From positions 1 to 64,000 of the forward strand of contig NZ_SLWA01000008.1 of NCBI RefSeq assembly GCF_004345565.1: 64,000 nt of DNA, in the 5' to 3' direction. Shown one piece after another: positions 29,116 through 38,381 of the stretch. A program made the position numbers and the translations under genes. This DNA comes from Flavobacterium circumlabens (GTDB lineage Bacteria; Bacteroidota; Bacteroidia; Flavobacteriales; Flavobacteriaceae). The notes beneath the pieces were generated by a model. The model was given only the letters and a program-made list of their open reading frames with translations, was not told the origin of the DNA and ran no database searches. Positions within the stretch are counted from its first letter, which is position 1. Every line of letters begins with the position of its first letter.

Positions 29116-29129
29116 TTGATAAAAATCAA
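29116..29129. promoter_or_regulatory. FNR/CRP-family box candidate
   Basis: TTGATAAAAATCAA is a perfect match to the FNR consensus TTGAT-N4-ATCAA. It is centred about 160 bases upstream of xylB and about 230 bases from the first regulator start. It may be a chance match in AT-rich DNA. Confidence 0.4.
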
Positions 29130-29200
29130 TGTGCATTAATCGGAATAGCCAAAAAAAATATCTAATATTTTGTTAATATAGAAAAAATGTTTTACACTTG

Positions 29201-29237
29201 TAGTCAAATTTACCATAAGATAAGTTCAATTTGACTA
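29201..29237. promoter_or_regulatory. Inverted repeat, candidate operator of the pentose regulators
   Basis: Ten-base perfect arms TAGTCAAATT (29201-29210) and AATTTGACTA (29228-29237) separated by 17 bases, immediately before the likely xylB promoter. Confidence 0.45.
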
Positions 29238-29285
29238 TTAGTTTGCAAAACAACAATAATTCTTTAATTAAATAAAATATAGCTG

Positions 29286-30782
29286 ATGTTATTTTTAGGA
29301 ATTGATTTAGGAAGCTCCTCTGTAAAACTCTCTGTTTTTGATCCGGAAAAAGGGTCAACAATTGGAGCGGTTAGTGTTCCTGATTTTGAAATGCCAATTA
29401 TTGCCCAAAAATTTGGCTGGGCGGAACAAGATCCCGAATCCTGGTGGCAATTTGTAAAAGACGGCATACAGCAATTAGGTTTAAAATCGAATATTGATTT
29501 AAAAAAGATTGCCGGAATCGGGATTGCTTATCAAATGCATGGTCTGGTTTTAACCGATGAAAATCTGAATCCCGTTCGCTCTTCCATTATTTGGTGCGAT
29601 AGCCGTGCGGCCATTATCGGAGATGAGATTTACGATAAAATGGGTGCTGAGAATTGTCAGCAGCAAATTTTAGGGAGTCCGGGAAATTTTACGGCTTCAA
29701 AATTGAAATGGGTAAAAGAGAATGAGCCACAGGTTTTTGAAAAAGCAAAATACATGATGCTTCCGGGCGATTTTATTGCTGCGAAATTATCAAAAACAGC
29801 ACAAATCAGTACTTCAGGACTATCGGAAGCGGCTTTATGGAATTTCTCAGAAGGAAAACTGGCCACTGAAATTCTTTCCCAAATGGGATTACCGGAAGCC
29901 ATTGTTCCTGAGATTGTTTCCAATTTCGGAATTCAGGCGACCGTTCACGCTGAAATCGCCCAGGAACTGGGATTAAATCCAGCTGTAAAAATTACCTATC
30001 GCGCGGGAGACCAGCCTAACAATGCCTTATCACTGAACGTTTTGAAACCCGGAGAAATTGCGACAACAGCCGGAACTTCGGCAGTAGTGTATGCCGTGAG
30101 TGATCAGGATGCCTATGACAAACAAAACAGAATCAATACTTTTTTACATGTCAATAATACAGAAGCCGAGAAACGCAACGGCGTAATGTTGTGTATTAAC
30201 GGTTCGGGAATTTTATACCAGTGGTTACGTAAAATCATGTCGGTAGACAAAGCGGAACTGATTGCTTATGAAACATTAAATGCCGAAGCGGCAAAGGTGG
30301 AAGCCGGAAGTAACGGACTTCGTTTTTATCCTTTCGGAAATGGTGTCGAACGTATTTTTAATAATAAAAATGCGACTTCGGGAATTCAGAATTTAAACTT
30401 CAATATTCATCAGCCGTCCCATTTGGTGCGCGCGGCCTGCGAAGGAATCGTGTTTGCGATGAACTACGGTTTTGATGTTATGAAAGAAGTCGGAGTTTCG
30501 GGAACGGTGGTGAGAGCCGGAAATTCAAATCTCTTTTTAAGTCCGGTTTTCAGGGAAATCTTTACCAATACGACACAAACGACTTTAGAATTATACAATA
30601 CTTCAGGAGCTGAAGGTGCCGCAAGAGGCGCTGCTTACGGTTACGGATATTACAGTTCGCTGGAAGAAGCTTTTCAGGGATTGCAATGTCTGGATCGAAT
30701 TGAACCCAATAAAATCCTGACCAGTCAATACCAGGATTTATATCAGGAATGGAAAAATCACATTAAAATCGAACAACAATAA
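29286..30782 (+). CDS. xylB: Xylulokinase (FGGY family)
   Basis: 498 residues. It phosphorylates D-xylulose to xylulose 5-phosphate. The N-terminal FGGY domain opens 'FLGIDLGSSSVKLSVFD' and has 'IGIAYQMHGLVLTD' and 'SSIIWCDSRA'. The C-terminal domain has 'GEIATTAGTSAVVYAV' and 'GVVRAGNSNLFLSPVFREIF'-like sequence followed by 'TSGAEGAARGAAYGYG'. Its stop codon and the xylA start share one base (TAATG), giving a coupled xylB-xylA pair. Confidence 0.93.
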   Translation: MLFLGIDLGSSSVKLSVFDPEKGSTIGAVSVPDFEMPIIAQKFGWAEQDPESWWQFVKDGIQQLGLKSNIDLKKIAGIGIAYQMHGLVLTDENLNPVRSSIIWCDSRAAIIGDEIYDKMGAENCQQQILGSPGNFTASKLKWVKENEPQVFEKAKYMMLPGDFIAAKLSKTAQISTSGLSEAALWNFSEGKLATEILSQMGLPEAIVPEIVSNFGIQATVHAEIAQELGLNPAVKITYRAGDQPNNALSLNVLKPGEIATTAGTSAVVYAVSDQDAYDKQNRINTFLHVNNTEAEKRNGVMLCINGSGILYQWLRKIMSVDKAELIAYETLNAEAAKVEAGSNGLRFYPFGNGVERIFNNKNATSGIQNLNFNIHQPSHLVRAACEGIVFAMNYGFDVMKEVGVSGTVVRAGNSNLFLSPVFREIFTNTTQTTLELYNTSGAEGAARGAAYGYGYYSSLEEAFQGLQCLDRIEPNKILTSQYQDLYQEWKNHIKIEQQ

Positions 30783-32104
30783 TGAGCACAACAAAACAAA
30801 CTTATTTCAAAAACATAGACACGATTAAATTCGAAGGAAGAGAAAGTGATAATCCACTGGCGTTTAAATGGTACGATGAAAATCGTGTCGTTGCGGGTAA
30901 AACATTAAAAGAGCATTTGCGTTTTTCAATGGCTTACTGGCATACGCTATGTAACACGGGAGGAGATCCGTTTGGAGCTTCGACGGAGACTTTTTCATGG
31001 GATAAAAATGAAAATGCAATTCTGAGAGCAAAAGACAAAATGGATGCGGCTTTTGAATTTATGACCAAGCTTGGTTTGCCGTATTATTGTTTTCATGATG
31101 TTGATGTAGTGGATGATGCACCGACTCTGGCAGAATTTGAAACCCGTATTCAGACTATGGTGGAATACGCTAAACAAAAGCAACAGGAATCAGGGATTAA
31201 ATTGTTGTGGGGAACTTCAAACTTATTCAGTAATCCCCGCTATATGAATGGTGCTGCGACGAATCCGAACTTTGATGTTTTGGCTTATGCGGGTGCTCAG
31301 GCAAAAATTGCAATTGATGCTACTATTGCTCTTGGTGGTGAAAATTATGTTTTCTGGGGAGGCCGTGAAGGATACATGAGTCTTTTGAATACAGACATGA
31401 AAAGAGAACAGGACCACTTAGGAAGATTCCTGAATACCTGTAAAGATTATGCCCGCAAAGAAGGTTTTAAAGGAACCTTTTTAATCGAACCAAAACCAAT
31501 GGAACCGACCAAACATCAATACGATTTTGATGCAACGACTTCGTTAGGATTCATTCATAAATACGGACTTCAAAATGATTTCAAATTAAATCTTGAAGTA
31601 AATCATGCAACTCTTGCCGGACACTCTTTCGAACACGAATTACAAGTTGCCGTTGATGCCGGAATGTTAGGAAGCATTGATGCCAACAGAGGGGATTACC
31701 AAAATGGCTGGGACACCGATCAATTCCCGATTAATCTTCAGGAAGTTACTCAGGCGATGCTGGTGATTTTAGAAGGTGGCGGAATTCAGGGTGGCGGCGT
31801 AAACTTTGATGCAAAAGTGAGAAGAAATTCAATCGATTTGGAAGATAAATTTATTGCACACATTTCAGGAATGGATGTTTTCGCAAGAGGATTAATCTGT
31901 GCAGATCACATACTACAAAATACAGATTACAGAAAATTACGCACGCAGCGTTACAGTTCCTTTGACAGTGGTAACGGAGCCAAGTTCGAAAACGGAGAAT
32001 TGTCTCTGGAAGATCTTAGTAAAATTGCCCGTGCAAGTGGAGAACCTCAGCCCTTAAGCGGCAGACAGGAATTATTCGAACAGATTATTTCGAATGCATA
32101 CTAA
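30782..32104 (+). CDS. xylA: Xylose isomerase
   Basis: 440 residues, class II length. It converts D-xylose to D-xylulose. Motifs are 'YYCFHDVDVV' (catalytic His), 'YVFWGGREGYMSLLNTDM', 'FLIEPKPMEPTKHQYDFD' (metal Glu), 'LEVNHATLAGHSFEHEL' and 'GSIDANRGDYQNGWDTDQFP'. It lies between xylB and the SusC/SusD pair. With them it links transport and debranching of the polysaccharide to cytoplasmic pentose use. Confidence 0.96.
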   Translation: MSTTKQTYFKNIDTIKFEGRESDNPLAFKWYDENRVVAGKTLKEHLRFSMAYWHTLCNTGGDPFGASTETFSWDKNENAILRAKDKMDAAFEFMTKLGLPYYCFHDVDVVDDAPTLAEFETRIQTMVEYAKQKQQESGIKLLWGTSNLFSNPRYMNGAATNPNFDVLAYAGAQAKIAIDATIALGGENYVFWGGREGYMSLLNTDMKREQDHLGRFLNTCKDYARKEGFKGTFLIEPKPMEPTKHQYDFDATTSLGFIHKYGLQNDFKLNLEVNHATLAGHSFEHELQVAVDAGMLGSIDANRGDYQNGWDTDQFPINLQEVTQAMLVILEGGGIQGGGVNFDAKVRRNSIDLEDKFIAHISGMDVFARGLICADHILQNTDYRKLRTQRYSSFDSGNGAKFENGELSLEDLSKIARASGEPQPLSGRQELFEQIISNAY

Positions 32105-32153
32105 ATTAAATTATAAGGTAACTAACTATAAATTTAACCAATTCTTAATTATT

Positions 32154-35100
32154 ATGAAAAGCAAATATTGTATAAAAACAACAATGCTTCCGTTTTGTAT
32201 AGCGCTGCTGCTGAGCGTTTTTACGATACAATCTGGTTTTGCACAGGAGCAATCCCAATTTGTAAGCGGAAATGTAAAATCGGCAGAAGACGGTATGGGA
32301 GTTCCCGGTGCGACCGTTGGAATTGAAGGAACGAAAACAGCAACCTCAACAGATTTTGACGGAAACTTCAAACTGGAAGTAAAAACAGGCAATGTACTTG
32401 TGATCAGTTTTATGGGATTTAAAACACAGCGTGTAACCGTTGGAACTCAAAAGACGATTGCTGTCACTTTACAGACTGAAGCGGCAGATCTTAAGGAAGT
32501 TGTCGTGATAGGATATGGTTCACAGAAAAAAACACTGGTAACGAATGCTGTTACTCAGGTTAGTGGAGAAAATCTTGCCAGAACCAATACAACAAATGCA
32601 CTTCAGGCACTTCAGGGTCAGGCAGCAGGAATCCAGATTACTTCTACTTCAGGGCAACCGGGAGAAGGTTTAAATGTGGTGATCAGAGGGGTTGGTTCAA
32701 CAGCAGGAAGTAGTCCGTTATATGTTGTTGATGGAATACTTACTACTGATATTTCCTATTTAAGTAATTCAGATATAGAATCTATTTCTGTATTAAAAGA
32801 TGCTGCATCTGCTGCAATTTATGGTTCGCAGGCTTCTAACGGAGTTGTTTTGGTAACCACTAAAAAAGGAAAAAGAGGTTCTGCAGGACAAATGACTTTT
32901 GATCAGTATTATGGTGTACAATCAGTATCGAGAAAAGTAGATTTGTTAAATGCCACTGAATATGCGACTATACTAAATGAGGCGAGAGTAAATTCTGGCA
33001 ATACGCCCTATTTTACTAATGCTCAAATTGCCGGAATGGGTTCCGGAACAAACTGGATGGATAAAATGTTGGTTGATAATGCAGCTACTAAAAACTTCTC
33101 ATTTGGTGCTTCCGGTGGTTCAGATACTTCTGTTTATTCGTCATCTTTGTCTTATTTAGGACAGGAAGGAGTTGTAGGAGGTAAAGATTTATCGAACTAT
33201 GAGCGTTATAATTTCAGATTCAATTCAGAACATAAATTATACAAAGATGTAGTGACTTTTGGTCAGAACTTAAGTTTTGCTTACATCAATAAAAACGGAA
33301 TCGGAGTTGGAAATCAGTACAGCAATTCTTTAAGAAGTGCTTTTCAGGTATCACCATTATTACCAATGTACGATGCCAATGGTAATTATTATGATAGTAC
33401 CAAAAACAGTGAACCCTGGTTGGCAGGTCAGGCAAATCCTTATGCATTAATGGTGTATAATAATCAGAATGAAAGCAATAACCAAAAATTGCTTGGAAAT
33501 GTGTACTTACAAATAGAACCAATAAAAAACTTAACGTTCAAAACTACTTTAGGACTTGATTATTACGCAGGTGAAGGACATTCTTACCTCCCTAAATATC
33601 AATTATCGATTTATGCCAACAGTGTTGCAGATAAAGTAACTCAAAACATGAACAAAGGTAAAACACTTACCTGGGATAACTTATTGACTTATAAGTTTAA
33701 TGTTGCAGAAACGCACCGTTTTGAGACCATGGTCGGAACATCATCTATTAATTTTGACGGAACTACGATACAGGCTTCTAATGCAGATTCATTTTTTAGT
33801 GATCTGGAACATGCCTGGTTAGACAATACAACCAATAAGGACGGCGCCAAAATAGCCTTAAATGGTATCAAGCAACAGACTAAAAGAATGTCTTATTTCG
33901 GAAGATTAAATTATAGTTTTAAAGAAACTTATTTGTTAAATGCCACTTTTAGAGTCGATGGATCTTCCATTTTTGCCAAGCAAAATGAGTGGGGCTATTT
34001 CCCATCTGTTTCCGGAGGCTGGATTGCTTCCAACGAAGCATTTTTAAAAGATTCAAAAGTGATCAATTTTCTTAAATTGAGAGCATCCTGGGGGCAAGTT
34101 GGGAATCAGAATGCAAGAGCTTTTCAGTACTTATCACCCATAAAAGTAGACGATACTAATTACAATTTTGGAGAAGAAGGAGCTCTTACTCCGGGAGCCT
34201 ACCCAAACAGATTATCTAATCTGGATTTAAAATGGGAAACTTCAGAGCAGATTGACCTTGGTCTGGATGCCAGATTTTTAGACAATGCATTAAATTTTAC
34301 AGTTGATTTTTATAAGAAAACTAACAAAGACTGGTTAATATTAGCACCAATTTTAGCAACTGCAGGTGCTGATGCACCATTTATTAACGGAGGAAATGTT
34401 GTCAATAAAGGGGTTGAGGTAAGTTTGAATTACCAAAACAATATTGGAGATTTTAAATACAGTGTGAGTGCAAATGGCGCTTATAACAAAAATACAGTGG
34501 GTGCAATACCTACAGCAGACGGAATCATTCATGGATTGCCTAATGAACTTTATGACAATTCAAGTGAATTCTACAGAGCACAAAACGGATACCCGTTAGG
34601 CTATTTCTGGGGATATAAAACCGGAGGTGTTTTTCAAAACCAGGCACAAATTGACAATTATAAATCGGCAAACGGTGTAGTATTACAGCCTACTGCAGCT
34701 CCAGGGGATCTTATTTATGTCAACACAAACGGAGATGATAAAATTGACGCTACTGATAAAACCAGTATCGGAAACCCTAATCCGGACTTTACTTATGGGT
34801 TCTCCTTATCAGGTAGTTACAAAGCATTTGACTTTTCGGTTTTGGCGAATGGTGTAGCAGGAAACCAAATTGTACAATCCTACAGAAACCAATCCGGTGC
34901 TTACGGAAATTATACTTCTGCCATATTAGATCGTTGGCATGGAGAAGGTTCTTCGAACACAACACCAAGAGTAACAGAAGACAACAGGAACTTTACACAG
35001 TTTTCAGATTTATATGTTCAGGATGGGGATTTCTTAAGAATCAGTACGGTGACAGTAGGATTTGATTTGGCAAAAATGAAACAATCTAAACCGTTTTTTG

Positions 35101-35282
35101 CAAGCCAGTTCAGACTTTACTTTTCAGTATTAAATCTGTACACTTTTACAAAGTATAACGGTATGGATCCTGAAATTGGATTTGGCTCTTCCAACGATGA
35201 CCAAAAATTTTCATCAGGTGTAGATGTTGGATATTATCCACGACCAAGAACATTCATGATGGGATTAAATGTTAAACTTTAA
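32154..35282 (+). CDS. SusC-like TonB-dependent outer-membrane receptor
   Basis: 1042 residues from ATG 32154 (MKSKYCIKTTMLPFCIALLL), preferred because the upstream in-frame ATG at 32094 overlaps xylA and adds no signal. A signal peptide ends QSGFAQ, followed by a carboxypeptidase-regulatory-like domain ('VPGATVGIEGTKTATSTDFDGNF'). The plug domain has 'LKEVVVIGYGSQKK' and 'GLNVVIRGVGS...PLYVVDGI', then the beta-barrel. It imports oligosaccharides with the SusD partner that follows 10 bp later. The substrate, from neighbours, is probably xyloglucan oligosaccharides. Confidence 0.93.
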   Translation: MKSKYCIKTTMLPFCIALLLSVFTIQSGFAQEQSQFVSGNVKSAEDGMGVPGATVGIEGTKTATSTDFDGNFKLEVKTGNVLVISFMGFKTQRVTVGTQKTIAVTLQTEAADLKEVVVIGYGSQKKTLVTNAVTQVSGENLARTNTTNALQALQGQAAGIQITSTSGQPGEGLNVVIRGVGSTAGSSPLYVVDGILTTDISYLSNSDIESISVLKDAASAAIYGSQASNGVVLVTTKKGKRGSAGQMTFDQYYGVQSVSRKVDLLNATEYATILNEARVNSGNTPYFTNAQIAGMGSGTNWMDKMLVDNAATKNFSFGASGGSDTSVYSSSLSYLGQEGVVGGKDLSNYERYNFRFNSEHKLYKDVVTFGQNLSFAYINKNGIGVGNQYSNSLRSAFQVSPLLPMYDANGNYYDSTKNSEPWLAGQANPYALMVYNNQNESNNQKLLGNVYLQIEPIKNLTFKTTLGLDYYAGEGHSYLPKYQLSIYANSVADKVTQNMNKGKTLTWDNLLTYKFNVAETHRFETMVGTSSINFDGTTIQASNADSFFSDLEHAWLDNTTNKDGAKIALNGIKQQTKRMSYFGRLNYSFKETYLLNATFRVDGSSIFAKQNEWGYFPSVSGGWIASNEAFLKDSKVINFLKLRASWGQVGNQNARAFQYLSPIKVDDTNYNFGEEGALTPGAYPNRLSNLDLKWETSEQIDLGLDARFLDNALNFTVDFYKKTNKDWLILAPILATAGADAPFINGGNVVNKGVEVSLNYQNNIGDFKYSVSANGAYNKNTVGAIPTADGIIHGLPNELYDNSSEFYRAQNGYPLGYFWGYKTGGVFQNQAQIDNYKSANGVVLQPTAAPGDLIYVNTNGDDKIDATDKTSIGNPNPDFTYGFSLSGSYKAFDFSVLANGVAGNQIVQSYRNQSGAYGNYTSAILDRWHGEGSSNTTPRVTEDNRNFTQFSDLYVQDGDFLRISTVTVGFDLAKMKQSKPFFASQFRLYFSVLNLYTFTKYNGMDPEIGFGSSNDDQKFSSGVDVGYYPRPRTFMMGLNVKL

Positions 35283-35292
35283 TAATAAAAAG

Positions 35293-36864
35293 ATGAAAAA
35301 TACATATTTATATATTTTCTGTTTGAGTTTATTATCTCTGGGTTCTTGTAGTTTAGAAACAGAGCCGATGACACCAATAGATACAAGTTTTTATAAAACC
35401 AAAGAAGATGCTTATGTAGCATTAGTAGGTTGTTATGACGGAATGCAGGTGGCAACAGGTGGTGCAGGAATGGGAGTTCCGGTATTAAGTGAAGTAATGT
35501 CTGATGATTGTTTTGGAGGTACCGGAAATTCAGATGGTTACAATTATGCAGCCATAGATGAGTTCGATATTACACGATCTCCTGCAGATGTTGATTTGCT
35601 TAACACCAACTGGATCGCTTATTACAAAGGAATTTATCGTTGTAATATGTTATTGTCCAAAATGGATCAGATTGAATGGGGAGGTGATACCGCATTAAGA
35701 AATACATACGAATCAGAAACTAAATTTATCAGAGCGTATCTTTATTTTGAAATGGCTCGTTTGTGGGGCAGTGTGCCTTTGTTAACAGCACCTTCTTCTG
35801 AGAACGTACCACAGGCAACTCCGGAAGAAATTTATAAAGTAATTGCACAAGATTTAGTATTTGCTTCAAACAATTTACCTACAGAAGCTTATAATGCGAA
35901 ACCAAACGGACGCATTACAAAATGGGCAGCAAAATCTTTACTGGGACGTGTTTATTTATATTACACAGGATATTACGGAAAAACGGATTTGGCCGGTGTA
36001 GTAAACAAAACTCAGGCCTTAGCACATTTAGAAGATGTTATTGCTTCCAGTCGTCATGGTTTAGTAGCTGATTTTTCTACTTTATGGCCGGCATCTTCAG
36101 TAGAAAAGTATGCAGGCGAAGCCAATAAAGAATTTGTTTTTTCTATTAAATACACGTATACAAGTGATTATAACGGAAATACAGATAGTAACCAATGGAT
36201 GGTAATGTTTGGAATGAGAGAATTCTCCTCGTATCCGTATGGCCGTGGTTGGGGTGTTACCGTAAATTCAAAGTTATGGAATGCTTACAGTGCAACAGAT
36301 ACGAGACGTACAGCAAGTATAATTGGAATTGATGAAGAAAAGATCAAATTTGATAAAAAGAACAGCCAGAGAGAATACACTGGATATTACAACAAAAAAT
36401 ATTCTCCAATGGTGAATAAAGACGGAGTAGATCTTCCAATTGCGTTGGGAAGCCAGTTTTGGGACATCAGTCAATTTCAGGATTATGTAGTCCTAAGATA
36501 TTCAGACGTTTTATTGATGGCTGCAGAATTGGGAAGCGGAAGTGCTCAGCTTTACTTTGATGAAGTTAGAGAAAGAGCGTACAAAGAGAATTTTGTAGCA
36601 TTACCGGTAAATCCTGAAAATATTATGAATGAAAGACGTCTGGAGTTTGCTCTTGAAGGGATAAGATACTACGATTTATTACGTCAGGGTGTTGGAAAAG
36701 CTTCTTCTACAATTGCAGAAACAACAACTTTGCTAAATGGAGGAGTACCTGCAACAAAAACAATTTCTGCAGGTAAGATTCAGGAAACAAAAGGACTGAT
36801 ACAAATTCCAAATACTCAGATCACATTATCAGGTGGAGTATTGAAGCAAAATGCGGGTTGGTAA
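35293..36864 (+). CDS. SusD-like glycan-binding outer-membrane lipoprotein
   Basis: 523 residues from ATG 35293. The signal peptide ends in the lipobox SLGSC. SusD/RagB features include 'TSFYKTKEDAYVALVGCYDGM', 'TKFIRAYLYFEMARLWGSVPLL', 'ATPEEIYKVIAQDL', 'GRITKWAAKSLLGRVYLYY' and a C-terminal 'NERRLEFALEGIRYYDLLRQG'. It caps the SusC barrel and delivers glycan. Confidence 0.93.
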   Translation: MKNTYLYIFCLSLLSLGSCSLETEPMTPIDTSFYKTKEDAYVALVGCYDGMQVATGGAGMGVPVLSEVMSDDCFGGTGNSDGYNYAAIDEFDITRSPADVDLLNTNWIAYYKGIYRCNMLLSKMDQIEWGGDTALRNTYESETKFIRAYLYFEMARLWGSVPLLTAPSSENVPQATPEEIYKVIAQDLVFASNNLPTEAYNAKPNGRITKWAAKSLLGRVYLYYTGYYGKTDLAGVVNKTQALAHLEDVIASSRHGLVADFSTLWPASSVEKYAGEANKEFVFSIKYTYTSDYNGNTDSNQWMVMFGMREFSSYPYGRGWGVTVNSKLWNAYSATDTRRTASIIGIDEEKIKFDKKNSQREYTGYYNKKYSPMVNKDGVDLPIALGSQFWDISQFQDYVVLRYSDVLLMAAELGSGSAQLYFDEVRERAYKENFVALPVNPENIMNERRLEFALEGIRYYDLLRQGVGKASSTIAETTTLLNGGVPATKTISAGKIQETKGLIQIPNTQITLSGGVLKQNAGW

Positions 36865-36886
36865 TTTTAACTTAAAAGGAAAAGAA

Positions 36887-38257
36887 ATGAAAAATATTAA
36901 ATTATTAATGACATCATTTGTGATGTTAGCAGCATTGCTGATATCCTCTTGTTCTCCGGACACCTATTCTCTGGAAGAGCCGATGGCTAAATCGGATATA
37001 CATTTTGAAATTACTCAGGATTTAGTTACCGATCCGGGAGGAAATACAGTACTATTAAAAAATACAACTCCCGGAGTGGTATTAAACTGGGATTATGTTA
37101 CCGGAAAATCTAATAAGGCAGAACAAAAAGTGCAATATGCTTTTAAAGGGAACTATACTATTAAAATTTCAGCTGTAACCGATGGCGGGATCGTTGAGTT
37201 AGATCCGGTAACCATTACAGTTAGTAAGGACAACTTAAATTATGTTAATGATCCTCTTTGGACGGCATTATCAGGTGGAGTTGGTCACAAGAAATCATGG
37301 ATCCTTGATAACGGGAAGTATGGTTTAGCTCCGGGTGCCATGTCTTTTGCAGATCCAAACACGGTAGTAGAATGGGGTAAATTTTCTCCAAACTGGGAAC
37401 CTGCAGGAAATGCCAATTCAAGTACAGATGCAGATATGCATTGGGGAAGATACATGACATTCAGCCTTGACGGAGGACCTTTTATGACTGTCCATGAAGC
37501 AAACGGAACCAGTATTGAAAGTGGATCTTATTTCCTGGATATTAATGCGCATACTTTAACCACAACAGGAGCAACAATTCTTAGACCGGATAATTACATT
37601 GCAAATGCAAGTAATTGGAACACTGATATTAAAGTATTAATACTTACTGACAATCAGTTACGAATTGCTATTAAGAGAACCAACAGTGAAGGTCCATGGT
37701 GGTATATCTGGAATTTCGTTTCTAAAGAATATGCAGACAACTACGTTCCTGTAGTTACAGAACCTGTTCTTGACGAAGGTTTCAATCCTACTTTTGCCCC
37801 GGGAGAATTGTTGACCATGTTAACTGGTGGAGCCGGTGCAGGAAGAGTATGGAAACTCGACGCTGCAGGAAACCCGATAGACTGGGTTGGAAAAGGGATA
37901 GGCTGGACTAAAGGACCTAATGATTCTTATAACTGGGGATGGAACGATGATTGGGCAGCAATCGCCGGTAATTCATGGATACGTTTTGATCAGTGGGAAG
38001 GTAAACTGAACTATACCCGAAGCCAAAACGGAGTGGTTACTACGGGTTTATTTACCATAAATGCAGCAACCAACGAAATTAATTTAGGAACAAATACATT
38101 GCTTCAAAATTCAACAAGCTGGATGAATCCTACTACGAATGTGATCAAAGTAGTGAAAGCATTCAATAAAGACTATCTTCAAAAAGGGATCTGGCTGGGA
38201 ACATCTTATGATGCGACTAAGGATGAATGGTTTGTTTTCCATTACATCATTCCTTAA
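36887..38257 (+). CDS. PUL surface glycan-binding lipoprotein (SusE/F-position)
   Basis: 456 residues from ATG 36887; the lipobox is LISSC. A PKD-like domain follows ('TPGVVLNWDYVTGKSNKAEQ', 'GNYTIKISAVTDGG'), then two similar Trp-rich domains, each starting near a 'W..LSGG.G..K.W.LD' pattern (about residues 130 and 310). The position directly after susD and the exposed aromatic content indicate a cell-surface carbohydrate binder. There is no catalytic motif. Confidence 0.75.
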   Translation: MKNIKLLMTSFVMLAALLISSCSPDTYSLEEPMAKSDIHFEITQDLVTDPGGNTVLLKNTTPGVVLNWDYVTGKSNKAEQKVQYAFKGNYTIKISAVTDGGIVELDPVTITVSKDNLNYVNDPLWTALSGGVGHKKSWILDNGKYGLAPGAMSFADPNTVVEWGKFSPNWEPAGNANSSTDADMHWGRYMTFSLDGGPFMTVHEANGTSIESGSYFLDINAHTLTTTGATILRPDNYIANASNWNTDIKVLILTDNQLRIAIKRTNSEGPWWYIWNFVSKEYADNYVPVVTEPVLDEGFNPTFAPGELLTMLTGGAGAGRVWKLDAAGNPIDWVGKGIGWTKGPNDSYNWGWNDDWAAIAGNSWIRFDQWEGKLNYTRSQNGVVTTGLFTINAATNEINLGTNTLLQNSTSWMNPTTNVIKVVKAFNKDYLQKGIWLGTSYDATKDEWFVFHYIIP

Positions 38258-38347
38258 ATAATTACGGTTTTTCAGAACTAAAAACCACATTATTTAAAAG
38301 TATAAAACAACCGGTAGGGGATTTACAAAGTCGCCTATCGGTATGTT

Positions 38348-38355
38348 TATATTTG
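38348..38355 (+). promoter_or_regulatory. Possible -7 element for the GH2-led part of the PUL
   Basis: TATATTTG matches the Bacteroidota -7 consensus and lies 26 bases before the GH2 start. An imperfect hairpin (ACCGGTAGG / CCTATCGGT, 38310-38343) precedes it. No TTG is found at the right distance, so an internal promoter is only possible. Confidence 0.4.
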
Positions 38356-38381
38356 TTTTTAAATATTAAAATCCCTTTCAA

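Larger units (their letters stand above)
28893..29285. promoter_or_regulatory. Divergent control region between the Nudix regulators and the xylose/xyloglucan locus
   Basis: 393 bp without a gene. It holds a perfect FNR/CRP-type palindrome at 29116-29129 and an inverted repeat TAGTCAAATT-N17-AATTTGACTA at 29201-29237. A near-consensus -7 element, TTAGTTTG, overlaps the right edge of the second repeat (29237-29244), about 40 bases before the xylB start. These are reasonable sites for the adjacent regulators or a global regulator, but no binding data can be read from sequence. Confidence 0.55.
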
